64,000 nucleotides of DNA from Chloroflexota bacterium (GCA_022616275.1 JAKEFB010000061.1:1-64000), one strand, 5' to 3'; positions 32,748 through 40,916 are shown, counted from the first letter of the stretch. Notes: generated by a model from the letters alone, not told the origin. A program made the numbers and translations.

Positions 32748-32765
32748 AGGGTATCATCCCCCGCC

Positions 32766-34886
32766 ATGAGGAGACGGTATGCCTGGCTGCTGGTGATTTT
32801 GCTGGCGGCCGCCCTGTTGCGCCTGGCCCGCCTGGACCAGGTCCCACCCGGATTGACCCACGACGAAGCCGACCACGGCCTGGACGCCTGGGGGGTGGTC
32901 AACGGCGTTCGCCCCATTTACTTTACCGTCGGCTACGGCCGCGAACCCCTGTTTGATTACACCACGGCCGGGTTGATGGCCTTTCTCGGCCCGACCTACC
33001 TGGCCGGCCGGTTGGCGGCCGTCTATTTCAGCCTGGTGTTGCTGGCCGGTACGTACGCCTGGACCCGGCTGACCTTCGGCCACCAGGTGGCCCTTTTTTC
33101 GGCCGCCGGCCTGGCCACCAGTTTTTGGGGGGTGATGACCGGCCGGCAAGCCCTGCGCTCGGTGACGCTGCCGGCCCTTTTTGTCCTGGCTGTTTATTTC
33201 TTCTGGCGTGGCCTGAGAAAACTAGAGAAACCCCGCAGGTTGGGGCACGAAGTGTGCCCTCAGAAACCTGCGGGGTTTGCCTGGTCGCCGCTGCTCTCCT
33301 TCCTGGCGGCCGGCGTTCTCCTGGGGGCCACCTTTTATACCTACTTCCCGGCGCGCTTGCTGTGGCTCATTTTCCCGGCCCAGCTCTTTTACCTGGCGCT
33401 GCGGGACCGGCGGCTGCTGGCCCGCGCCTGGCCGGGCGTGGTACTGATGTTGCTGGTAGCGGCCGGCGTGGCCTGGCCGCTCTTCGGCTACCTGGCCGCC
33501 CACCCGGAGGCCGAGGCGCGCCTGGACCAGCTCAGCCAGCCGCTAGAGGCCGCCGGCCAGGGGGATTTCCGGCCGCTGTGGACCAACGTCCTGGCCGGCC
33601 TGCAACTCCTGACTTTCGAGGGGGATCACCAGTGGCGCTACAACATTGCCGGCCGGCCCGTTTTACCCCTGGCCTTGGGATTGCTCTTTTACGCCGGCCT
33701 GGTCCTGGCCCTTTGGCAGATGGCGCCCGGCTGGCGTTCCCGGCCGGCGAACCTCCGGCCGGGAACGCCAGCCGCTACCTTTTTTGCTTTAGTCTGGCTG
33801 GCGGCCGGCTGGCTACCGTCCCTGGTGACCGGCCCGGAGCTGAGCACAACGCGGCTGATCGGCCTGCAGCCGGTCCTCTATCTCTTTCCGGCCCTGGCCC
33901 TGGCGTTGCTGCTGGAGAATCCTTTTTTGGCGGGGATCGAGGATGGGCAAGGCCCATCCCTGGGATTAGAGGATAAGAACAGGAAATATCCGCTCATCCC
34001 CCGGGTCCGGTGGCTCGTGCTGCTGGCGTTGTTTATCGCCCTTTTCGTTCAGACGGCGTGGGATTATTTTGTGACCTGGGCCAACGAGCCGGAGGTCCGG
34101 GTGCAGTACGAAACGGCGCTGGTGACGGCCCTGCGCTACCTGAACGACAACGGTCCGGGCGCGGCGGCCATCTCGACCACTACCCCCGGCCGCTTCCACA
34201 GCCCGGCCGTCGCCCAACTGGCGCTGGACAACCCGGCCGTCAGCCTGCGCTGGTTCAACGGCCAGGGCAGCCTGCTGCTGCCAATGGGTAGCGCTCAGAG
34301 TACCCTCGTCTTCACCGGTTTTGCTGCCCTGGACCCGGCCCTGGCCGGCTATTTTACCGGCCGGTTGGTTGACACCCTCCCCATGCAGCCCACTGACCTG
34401 GACCGGCCGCTGCTCGTCTACCAGGCTAACGGCCCGGCGCTGCTGGCCCAGTGGCGGGAGCAGTTCGCCGGCCAGCCGGCCAGCCCGGCCGGAGCCGCCG
34501 CCCCCATCCCGCTGGGCCAGGCTGTGGAGTGGCTGGGCTACGATTTGCAAACCCCGGCCATATCCCCAGGCGGCGAAGTGCGCCTGGCCACCCTGTGGCG
34601 GGTACAACAACCCCTGGACGAGGCAGTTATCTTCACCCACCTCCTGGGGCCGGCCGGCCTTGTGGCCCAGGAAGACCGGCTGGACGCCCCCAGTTATTTC
34701 TGGGTCCCTGGCGACGTCTTTATCCAGTTGCACCGCCTGTTCTTACCGGCCGGGCTGCCGCCGGGCGACTACGCCTTGTCGGTTGGCGTTTACACCCGGC
34801 CGGACGAGCGGCGCTTGCCGGTCCTGGTCAACGGCGCGGCCGTTGGGGATGCCCTGCAGTTGCCGCCGGTGCAGGTGGTCCCCTGA
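32766..34886 (+). CDS. GT39-like membrane glycosyltransferase (copy 2) with in-frame palindromes
   Basis: A 706-residue GT-C protein related to copy 1 along its length: helix 1, then LTHDEADHG (Asp33-Glu34), about eleven helices and a soluble C-terminal beta-sandwich-like domain (about 565-700). Inside the loop near residues 155-171 it carries a codon-aligned 51-bp palindromic element, adding 17 residues (KPRRLGHEVCPQKPAGF). Near 322-336 a 45-bp perfect palindrome adds GWRSRPANLRPGTPA, and a GGATGGGC/GCCCATCC stem lies near 33941-33959. The ATG at 32766 is used since the longer frame starts in the terminator and runs through a repeat. The substrate is unknown. Confidence 0.82.
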   Translation: MRRRYAWLLVILLAAALLRLARLDQVPPGLTHDEADHGLDAWGVVNGVRPIYFTVGYGREPLFDYTTAGLMAFLGPTYLAGRLAAVYFSLVLLAGTYAWTRLTFGHQVALFSAAGLATSFWGVMTGRQALRSVTLPALFVLAVYFFWRGLRKLEKPRRLGHEVCPQKPAGFAWSPLLSFLAAGVLLGATFYTYFPARLLWLIFPAQLFYLALRDRRLLARAWPGVVLMLLVAAGVAWPLFGYLAAHPEAEARLDQLSQPLEAAGQGDFRPLWTNVLAGLQLLTFEGDHQWRYNIAGRPVLPLALGLLFYAGLVLALWQMAPGWRSRPANLRPGTPAATFFALVWLAAGWLPSLVTGPELSTTRLIGLQPVLYLFPALALALLLENPFLAGIEDGQGPSLGLEDKNRKYPLIPRVRWLVLLALFIALFVQTAWDYFVTWANEPEVRVQYETALVTALRYLNDNGPGAAAISTTTPGRFHSPAVAQLALDNPAVSLRWFNGQGSLLLPMGSAQSTLVFTGFAALDPALAGYFTGRLVDTLPMQPTDLDRPLLVYQANGPALLAQWREQFAGQPASPAGAAAPIPLGQAVEWLGYDLQTPAISPGGEVRLATLWRVQQPLDEAVIFTHLLGPAGLVAQEDRLDAPSYFWVPGDVFIQLHRLFLPAGLPPGDYALSVGVYTRPDERRLPVLVNGAAVGDALQLPPVQVVP
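33228..33278 (+). repeat. 51-bp palindromic element inside glycosyltransferase copy 2 (copy B)
   Basis: Same 51 bp and orientation as copy A, differing at one base of the inner hairpin (AAGTG for AAGCG, still a wobble pair). It starts exactly at a codon (AAA) and ends at one (TTT), so it is a 17-codon insertion with no stop. The paralogue at 26624 lacks it at the equivalent loop. Confidence 0.9.
33729..33773 (+). repeat. 45-bp perfect palindrome inside glycosyltransferase copy 2
   Basis: GGCTGGCGTTCCCGGCCGG (33729-33747) and its exact reverse complement (33755-33773) with a 7-base loop. It is codon-aligned and exactly 15 codons long, in a loop between membrane helices. No second copy was seen in this window. 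Confidence 0.85.
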
Positions 34887-34900
34887 AGCGGCGGCCGGCC

Positions 34901-37042
34901 TTGAACGGGCGCTTTGGCCTGGCCGGCTCCCGCTGGGGCTTGGTCTTGCTCACCCTGCTGGCCTTTGGCCTGCGGGTCTGGCGGCTAGACGAGGTGCCGC
35001 CAGGGTGGCGCGACGACGAGTTGATTGAAGCGCTGGTGATTTCCCAAAAAGCGCTGGACGGCGACCTGGCCGTCTATTACCCCGACGCCTCCGGCCACGA
35101 AGCACTATACCACCTGGCCGCGGCCGGGCTGCTGGCCATTTTTGGTCCCGGCGCATTGGGCATTCGCCTGCTCTCGGCCATCCTGGGTACGTTGACCGTC
35201 CCTCTCACGGCCCAGGTGGCGACGCGGCTCTTCGGCCGGCCGGTGGGCTGGCTGGCCGCGGCCGGACTGGCCTTGAGCTTCTGGTCGCTGATGTACTCCC
35301 GCTTTGGCATCCGCCACATCAGCACGCCGGTCTTTATGCTGGCGGCTTTTTATGCCTTCTGGCGGGGCCTGGAAAAACCCCACAGGTTGCTAAAACCCCG
35401 CAGGTTTCCCAGAGCACGCTTCGTGCTCCGGGCACGCTTCGTGCCCCAACCTGCGGGGTTTGGCTATTTTCTTCTGGCCGGCCTGGGCCTGGGGGTAGGT
35501 TTTTACACCTACTTTGCCTCCCGGGGCGTACCGCTCATTTTGCTGGCTTTTGGCCTTTACCTGGCCTTGTTTGAACGGCCGCTTTTCCGGCGGTGCTGGC
35601 GGGGCCTGGCTATTATGTTCCTCCTGGCGGCCGGGCTGGCTCTGCCCCTGGCGCTCACCCTGGGCCAGCAGCCGGAATCGGAGGCGCGGGTCAACGAGGT
35701 CGGCCGGCCGCTGCTGGAGGCCTTGGACGGCAACGTTGGCCCGCTGCTGGAGAACACAGTCCGCACCCTCAACATGGTCCACAGTGACGGGGACGACGAG
35801 TGGCTGTACAACATCCCTTTCCGGCCGGTTTTTGGGCCGGTTGGGGCGTTCTTTTTCTGGAGCGGCCTGGCCGTGGCCGCCTGGTATGCCCTGCGCCCAT
35901 CGTTGCGGGCTGTTTACAAAGCGGGGCGTGGGCCGGCATTCCTGGCCAGGACGGCGCGCCAGGCCCCTTCGCCGGCCCTCTCCCGGGCGGCCGTGTTTCT
36001 GCTGCTGTGGTGGCTGGCCGGGATCACGCCCGGCTTCCTCAGCGTCCCGGCGGCCAGCCTGAGCCACACCATCCTGGCCCAGCCGGCGATTTACATCCTG
36101 GCCGCCCTGCCGGTGCTGCCCCTTGGCCGGTGGCTGGCCGGGCGCAGCCAAAGGCTGGCCGGACACAGCCAGGGGCTGGCCGGGCAGCGCGGCCGGCTGC
36201 TGCCGGCCGGCCTGGGCCTGTTGTTGCTGGCTTCCATTGCCTGGCGCGACCTGCCTGACTATTTCCGGGAATGGCCCAACCGGGGCATGACCCGCTTTCT
36301 CTACCGGGCCGACGTCAAAGAGCTGGCCCACTATTTGAACGAACGCCCGGAACTGGTCAACTTCGGCGTGACCAGCCTGCTGGCCGGCCCCTGGGATAAG
36401 CTGGCGCTGGAGCTGGACCTGGACCGGCCGGCGCCGGTCCGGCCGCGCTGGTACAACCCGGAGCGGGCCATTTTGCTGGCGGTCGAGGGCGCGCCGGCGC
36501 TCAATTTCCACGGCTACCCGGTGGTTGAGACGCTCTACGAGCCGTTTTACGTGCCAGTTCCGGGGGAAGCGGCCGGCGGCTACCGCCTGTCGCTGGTCAA
36601 CGTCTCCGGCGAGCCACCCGGGGAACGCGCGGGTTTGCGGGTTTGTTTCCGCAACGGGCTTTGCTCGCTGGCGGCCACGTATGACCCTGAAGGGCAAACG
36701 CTGGCGCTGGCCTGGGAGGTCGGCCGGCCGCTGGAACTGCCACCCGTGCCCCTCATCAGCAACCCACCGCCGCCGGGCGTCTACGCCGGGCCGCGCCTAG
36801 TCGTCTTTGCCCAGCTCGTGGATGCGGCCGGCAATTTCCTGGTCGGCGACGACGGCCTGTGGGTGGACGTCACCTCGCTCTATCCCGGCGACCGCTTCTT
36901 GCAGCAGCACCGCCTGCCCCTCCCGGCCGGCCGCCAGCCGGCGGCCGCCCTCTTTGGCCTGTACGATCCCCTGACCGGCGAGCGGATTCTGACGGAGGAC
37001 GGCCGGGACCATGTGCGGTTGGAGGTGGAGATTGGAGAATAG
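34901..37042 (+). CDS. GT39-like membrane glycosyltransferase (copy 3)
   Basis: A GT-C protein of about 713 residues: helix 1, then PPGWRDDELIEA with the acidic cluster at about 38-40, about eleven helices and a C-terminal soluble domain. The start is unclear. The open frame extends far upstream but overlaps copy 2 out of frame, and no ATG or GTG lies near the expected N-terminus, so TTG at 34901 (14 bp after the preceding stop) is the best guess. The loop near residues 159-187 holds an enlarged 87-bp palindromic element (29 codons), and residues about 412-432 are a tandem repeat (LAGRSQR). Its last codons are part of a heptamer array. Confidence 0.78.
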   Translation: MNGRFGLAGSRWGLVLLTLLAFGLRVWRLDEVPPGWRDDELIEALVISQKALDGDLAVYYPDASGHEALYHLAAAGLLAIFGPGALGIRLLSAILGTLTVPLTAQVATRLFGRPVGWLAAAGLALSFWSLMYSRFGIRHISTPVFMLAAFYAFWRGLEKPHRLLKPRRFPRARFVLRARFVPQPAGFGYFLLAGLGLGVGFYTYFASRGVPLILLAFGLYLALFERPLFRRCWRGLAIMFLLAAGLALPLALTLGQQPESEARVNEVGRPLLEALDGNVGPLLENTVRTLNMVHSDGDDEWLYNIPFRPVFGPVGAFFFWSGLAVAAWYALRPSLRAVYKAGRGPAFLARTARQAPSPALSRAAVFLLLWWLAGITPGFLSVPAASLSHTILAQPAIYILAALPVLPLGRWLAGRSQRLAGHSQGLAGQRGRLLPAGLGLLLLASIAWRDLPDYFREWPNRGMTRFLYRADVKELAHYLNERPELVNFGVTSLLAGPWDKLALELDLDRPAPVRPRWYNPERAILLAVEGAPALNFHGYPVVETLYEPFYVPVPGEAAGGYRLSLVNVSGEPPGERAGLRVCFRNGLCSLAATYDPEGQTLALAWEVGRPLELPPVPLISNPPPPGVYAGPRLVVFAQLVDAAGNFLVGDDGLWVDVTSLYPGDRFLQQHRLPLPAGRQPAAALFGLYDPLTGERILTEDGRDHVRLEVEIGE
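35375..35461 (-). repeat. Enlarged 87-bp palindromic element inside glycosyltransferase copy 3 (copy C)
   Basis: The order is an extra arm AAACCCCACAGGTT, a CTA spacer, AAACCCCGCAGGTT, two successive inner hairpins (AGCACGCTTCGTGCT and GGGCACGCTTCGTGCCC) and AACCTGCGGGGTTT. The main unit is in reverse orientation relative to copies A and B. The whole is 29 codons, codon-aligned, without a stop, and lies in the same protein loop as copy B does in copy 2. Confidence 0.85.
36134..36196 (+). repeat. 21-bp tandem repeat, three units, in glycosyltransferase copy 3
   Basis: Three 21-bp units starting CTGGCCGG encode LAGRSQR, LAGHSQG and LAGQRGR. The length keeps frame. The site lies in a loop before the last membrane helix. 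Confidence 0.75.
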
Positions 37043-37067
37043 AGAATAGAGATTAGAGATTGGAGAT
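37026..37067. repeat. Heptamer array beginning inside the glycosyltransferase gene
   Basis: Six words in register: TGGAGAT, TGGAGAA, TAGAGAA, TAGAGAT, TAGAGAT, TGGAGAT. The first two encode the last residues and the TAG at 37040 comes from the third word. The array thus runs across the stop codon. Confidence 0.75.
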
Positions 37068-37174
37068 TAGATCTACGCGGTGCGCGTTGCGTTAGTTGAC
37101 GAATCGGCAGCTTGATTGAATAATGAAGCGGCGGCCGGTTTTATTTGGAATACCGGCCAGCAAGGACGTTAGCT

Positions 37175-37720
37175 ATGAGCGAGCAGGCAACGAGAGAACG
37201 TACTTCGCCAGGACGAGAAATACGAAAGCGCCACCGGCGGGCTGGGGAGCGGCTGATGGAGAACAGCAGCCTGCGCGATGCCCTGACCGACGACCAGGGC
37301 GGCCGGCTACTCGACTGGGGCCTGGCCCGGGTCAAGGAAGCGGCCGAACGAACGGCCGGGATGAGTGACGAAGAAGCTGAGGTCCTGATGGACCAGCAGA
37401 CCCAGGCCGTAGGCGCAGTGATGCGGCAGATTAACCGGCTGGTCGAGACGGCGCAGCGGGCCAGCCAGGAAGAAGCGGCCAGCCTGTGGCAGGAATTTGT
37501 TAATGCCCTACAAAGCATCGAGCCGCCGCTGCCGCCAGCCCGGGTTGCCCGCGCCGCCAGCCTGGCCCTGGCCCGCCACAACCAGGACAGCCGGGCGCTT
37601 TTTGACCAATTAATGAACATCATTGGCGAAGATGAGAGTAACCAGACAGGCGATTCAGGGCAAACCGCGCAGGCTGACCCAACCACGAACGACCAAAACG
37701 CCGAAGCTGAAAGCCAATAG
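37175..37720 (+). CDS. Hypothetical helical protein (181 aa)
   Basis: Not recognised. The protein is strongly charged and helical, with a basic N-terminus (RERTSPGREIRKRHRRAGERL), an acidic middle (MSDEEAEVLMDQQTQAVG) and long Ala/Glu/Gln helices without a membrane segment. The C-terminus is polar and disordered (NQTGDSGQTAQADPTTNDQNAE). The ATG at 37175 is preferred over one ten codons upstream. The 3' end forms part of a heptamer array (37705-37739). It precedes the phospholipase D-like gene and may be co-transcribed. Confidence 0.65.
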   Translation: MSEQATRERTSPGREIRKRHRRAGERLMENSSLRDALTDDQGGRLLDWGLARVKEAAERTAGMSDEEAEVLMDQQTQAVGAVMRQINRLVETAQRASQEEAASLWQEFVNALQSIEPPLPPARVARAASLALARHNQDSRALFDQLMNIIGEDESNQTGDSGQTAQADPTTNDQNAEAESQ

Positions 37721-37739
37721 CTAAAAGCTGATAGCTATT
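37705..37739. repeat. Heptamer array AGCTNNN crossing a stop codon
   Basis: Five words in register: AGCTGAA, AGCCAAT, AGCTAAA, AGCTGAT, AGCTATT. The first two lie in the coding sequence and its TAG (37718-37720) straddles words two and three. The array is followed by TACGAGGAG, the ribosome site of the next gene. The last words match those before the sugar-binding protein at 58054-58081. Confidence 0.75.
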
Positions 37740-37750
37740 TACGAGGAGTT

Positions 37751-38908
37751 ATGACCAAACGGAGACGCACCACTCGGAAGAATGAGAGCCAGTATCTCGT
37801 CGGTATCGGCGCAATTGTTCTCATTGTCTGCCTGGCCGGCCTGCGCTTCTTGACCGGCATTGATTTTTTTGAAGGCACAGAAAATGGCGAACCGGCCGTC
37901 ACGACTGAAGACGTCACCCCGGCCGGTGGAGGCGCGGTTACCGGCGCGGCCGGCGACTGGTACGAAATTTATTTTACCGATCCGACCTGCCCGCCTGAAG
38001 AAGAGCGCAGCGGCGGGCCGGACGAGATTATTGCCGAGGACATACGCCAGGCCCAGTCCCTGGTGGACGTGGCCGCCTTTGACTTTGATTCCGAGCCGAT
38101 GGTCGAGGCCCTGATCGAGCTGGCCGGCCGGGGCGTCCTGGTGCGGGTGGTTACCGACACCGATAACGCCGACCTGCCGACGATTGACCAGTTGCGTGAC
38201 AGTGGGATTGACGTGGTCGAAGACGAGCGTTCGGCGCTGATGCACAATAAGTTTGTCGTCATTGACCAACAGGTCGTCTGGATGGGCTCCATGAACTTTG
38301 CCGGCAACGACGTTTATTGCCATAACAACAACATCGTCCGCTTTGACTCACCCGAGCTGGCCGCCAACTACACGGCCGAAATGAACGAGATGGTCGTAGA
38401 CGGCGGCTTTGGCCCCCGGTCGCAAGACGCCACGCCCAATGAAGTCCTGACCATTGATGGCGTTCACCTGGAAAATTACTTTGCTTCCGAGAAAGAGGTG
38501 GCTCCTATCCTGGCCGACCTGGTGTCTGGAGCCCAGGAAGAAATTCTCTTTCTGGCCTTCTCCTTTACCCACGAGGATATCGGCGAGGCTATGCTGGAAC
38601 GGGCTGAAGCCGGCGTCAACGTGCGCGGCGTTTTTGAGACCACCGGCTCGGACACCGAGTTCAGCTATTACCCGACCATGAATTCGGCCGGACTGGACAA
38701 CTTGCAGGTCCGCCAGGACGGCAATTCCTACTTCCTGCACCACAAAGTGATCATCCTGGACCAGAGCATCGTCATCTTTGGCTCCTTTAATTTCACCGGC
38801 AGCGCCAACGACAGCAACGACGAAAACGTCCTCGTCGTCCATGATCCGGCCTTTGCCAGCTTTTTTGTCGAGGAGTTTGAAACCGTCTGGAGCGAAGCTA
38901 AACAATGA
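37751..38908 (+). CDS. Phospholipase D-like protein, two HKD motifs
   Basis: A 385-residue protein anchored or secreted by a hydrophobic N-terminal segment (about 15-34). It has two PLD half-domains: HNKFVVIDQQVVWMGSMNFAGND (near residue 165) and HHKVIILDQSIVIFGSFNFTGSANDSNDEN (near 335), each with the HxKxxxxD catalytic set, so a phosphodiesterase or transferase reaction through a phosphohistidine is expected. Its substrate could be phospholipid or extracellular nucleic acid. GAGGAG lies 6 nt before the ATG. The stop codon TGA is the first part of a repeated TGAGCGTGCTCAC unit. Confidence 0.88.
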   Translation: MTKRRRTTRKNESQYLVGIGAIVLIVCLAGLRFLTGIDFFEGTENGEPAVTTEDVTPAGGGAVTGAAGDWYEIYFTDPTCPPEEERSGGPDEIIAEDIRQAQSLVDVAAFDFDSEPMVEALIELAGRGVLVRVVTDTDNADLPTIDQLRDSGIDVVEDERSALMHNKFVVIDQQVVWMGSMNFAGNDVYCHNNNIVRFDSPELAANYTAEMNEMVVDGGFGPRSQDATPNEVLTIDGVHLENYFASEKEVAPILADLVSGAQEEILFLAFSFTHEDIGEAMLERAEAGVNVRGVFETTGSDTEFSYYPTMNSAGLDNLQVRQDGNSYFLHHKVIILDQSIVIFGSFNFTGSANDSNDENVLVVHDPAFASFFVEEFETVWSEAKQ

Positions 38909-38954
38909 GCGTGCTCACAACAGTGAGCGTGCTCACATGGTGAGCGTGCTCGCC
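38906..38954. repeat. Three tandem TGAGCGTGCTCAC units
   Basis: The unit TGAGCGTGCTCAC recurs three times at about 17-bp spacing (38906, 38923, 38940; the last ends CTCGCC). Each is nearly self-complementary (GTGAGC-GT-GCTCAC). The first supplies the stop codon of the phospholipase D-like gene. Confidence 0.7.
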
Positions 38955-38999
38955 GTTGTGATCGCGATCACAACACCGGCCGGTTAATTATGTTACACT
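38955..38999 (+). promoter_or_regulatory. 20-bp perfect palindrome and extended -10 before the VanW gene
   Basis: GTTGTGATCGCGATCACAAC (38955-38974) is a perfect 20-bp palindrome. The extended -10 TGTTACACT puts TACACT at 38994-38999, with the ATG 24 bp further on. The palindrome overlaps or adjoins the -35 position, so a dimeric repressor could block the promoter. Confidence 0.6.
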
Positions 39000-39023
39000 A
39001 GGCGGCGTGAGGGCGTAAAAGTT

Positions 39024-40916
39024 ATGCAAGCGACAAGCACACCTGTTTCCCAGCCCCCTTTGGTGACCGCTCGTAAGTTGAGCTGGTTTATGGTTACACC
39101 GGTCACGGCCGTGGTCGTCGCCATCCTCGTGACGACCCTGGCTCTGGCTTTCTACCAGCAGCGGCACGCCGGCCGTATCTATACTGGCGTCGTCGTCTGG
39201 GGGGTGGACCTGAGCGGTATGACCCAGGCCGAGGCGCGCCAGGCGTTGAACGGAGCCTTCCCCTATTCCCAGGAAAAATCTATCGTCCTGACGGATCCTA
39301 AGAGTGGCCAGGAGTGGCGGCGGGCGCCGGCCGAACTGGGCATTTACTTCGACGCCGAGACCTCCGTCCAGGCCGCCTACCAGGTCGGCCGGGCAGGCGG
39401 CCCCCTGGCCCGGTTGCGTACCCAGTTCGACAGTTGGTATTATGGCCACCAGGTAGCACCCATCCTGGTCTTTGACGAAGGCCAGCTTGACCAGGCTATT
39501 GCCGCCGTCGCCGCCGAAATTAACCGGCCGGCGGCCGACGCCAGCCTGGGATTTGACGGCAACCGGGTCAGCTTTGCGCCGGCTCAGGTTGGCCGGAGCC
39601 TGGACGTAGCCGATACGCGCACCCGGCTCCTGGTTCCCATCAATGGTTTGCGCGGCGCCCGGGTACAGCTCCTCATCCACGAAACCGTCCCTCGGGTGCA
39701 GGACACCAGCGCCGTGGCCGGCGAAATCCAAAATATCATCAGCGGCCCGATGACCCTCTACCTCAACGAGCCGCTGGCCGGGGTGGACCTGGACCGGGTG
39801 ACCGTTTCAATTGACGAATTGGTCCGCTGGATCCGGATTGAGGTCAGCGAGGACGCCCAGGGACAGGCCAGTTACGAGGTGTTCCTGGACGAGAACGCCC
39901 TGCGAGCCTGGCTGGCCCCCTATGAACAGGCGCTGCGGCGCTCCCCGGAGAACGCCCGCTTTTACTTCGACGACTTCACCCGCGAACTGGTGTTGGTCGA
40001 ACCGCACGTCAACGGCCGGGCGCTGGACGTAGAGGCAACCGTGGCCCAGTTTATGCAGCAGGTGACCACCTCCAACCGGTCCCTGCCCTTCGTCCTCCAG
40101 GACGTGACGCCGGTGGTCCATTCCGGGGTGACGGCGGCCGAGCTGGGCATCACCGAGCTGGTCAGCGAAAGCACGACCTGGTTCTTCGGCTCGACCGACG
40201 AGCGCAAGCACAACATTGCCCGCTCGGCCTCGAATTTTTACGGCATTGTTGTGGCTCCGGGCCAGGAATTTTCCTTCAACCACTACCTGGGCGAGGTCAG
40301 CGCCGAGCAGGGGTACGAGACCGGCTTGATTATCTTCGGCGGCCGGACGATTGAGGGCGTGGGCGGCGGCGTCTGCCAGGTCAGCACGACCCTGTTCCAA
40401 ACCGCTTTCTGGGCCGGCTACCCTATCGTCGAGCGCTGGGAGCACGGCTACCGGGTGCCCTACTACGACGACGGCGAAGGCCCCGGCATGGACGCCACCG
40501 TTTACTCGCCGCTGGTGGACTTCCGCTTCATTAACAACACGCCCTATTACCTGCTGATTGAGAATTACTACAACGAAGCCAACTGGTCCCTGACGTTCAA
40601 GATGTACAGCACCAGCCTCGGCCGCCAGGTCGTCAAGGAAGGGCCGTTCATCGAAAACGTCCAGCCGCCGCGGCCCGACATTTGGGAGCTGGACGAAGAG
40701 CTGCCCCCGGGCGAATATGAACAGGTAGATTGGGCTGTAGAAGGGGCTGACGTGACCGTCGTTCGCTACGTCTATAACCGCAATGGTGACCTACTCCAGC
40801 AAGACACGTTTGTCAGCAACTACATCCCCTGGCAAAACATCTTCAAGTACGGGCCGGGGACTGAACTTCCTGGTACGGATCAAGGGGGAGAAAGTACACC
40901 TGAGCCGGCCCAATGA
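39024..40916 (+). CDS. VanW-family protein with PG-binding-4-type domains
   Basis: A 630-residue surface protein. An N-terminal membrane anchor (about 24-45) is followed by two repeated peptidoglycan-binding-like domains (about 55-200, YTGVVVWGVDLSGMTQAEARQAL; and about 240-375) and the VanW domain (about 390-530: FYGIVVAPGQEFSFNHYLGEVS, GVGGGVCQVSTTLFQTAFWAG, MDATVYSPLVDFRFINNTPYYLLI). A G5-like tail and an acidic end follow. The family is linked to cell-wall biology, but the exact reaction is unknown. The downstream GT-C-like frame overlaps the 3' end. Confidence 0.9.
   Translation: MQATSTPVSQPPLVTARKLSWFMVTPVTAVVVAILVTTLALAFYQQRHAGRIYTGVVVWGVDLSGMTQAEARQALNGAFPYSQEKSIVLTDPKSGQEWRRAPAELGIYFDAETSVQAAYQVGRAGGPLARLRTQFDSWYYGHQVAPILVFDEGQLDQAIAAVAAEINRPAADASLGFDGNRVSFAPAQVGRSLDVADTRTRLLVPINGLRGARVQLLIHETVPRVQDTSAVAGEIQNIISGPMTLYLNEPLAGVDLDRVTVSIDELVRWIRIEVSEDAQGQASYEVFLDENALRAWLAPYEQALRRSPENARFYFDDFTRELVLVEPHVNGRALDVEATVAQFMQQVTTSNRSLPFVLQDVTPVVHSGVTAAELGITELVSESTTWFFGSTDERKHNIARSASNFYGIVVAPGQEFSFNHYLGEVSAEQGYETGLIIFGGRTIEGVGGGVCQVSTTLFQTAFWAGYPIVERWEHGYRVPYYDDGEGPGMDATVYSPLVDFRFINNTPYYLLIENYYNEANWSLTFKMYSTSLGRQVVKEGPFIENVQPPRPDIWELDEELPPGEYEQVDWAVEGADVTVVRYVYNRNGDLLQQDTFVSNYIPWQNIFKYGPGTELPGTDQGGESTPEPAQ

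Noticed and set aside
32628..32765. N-terminal extension of glycosyltransferase copy 2
   Set aside because: It would start in the rplT terminator and read through a 66-bp repeat; the ATG at 32766 gives the normal start of the family.
35390..36697. A 435-codon minus-strand frame opposite glycosyltransferase copy 3
   Set aside because: Shadow frame; the plus strand shows clear helices and a family motif. The minus product is Gln/Arg/Pro-rich.
37123..37368. An 81-codon frame overlapping the helical protein at 37175
   Set aside because: Out-of-frame shadow with Pro/Gly/Arg-rich product, while the 181-codon frame has natural helical composition.
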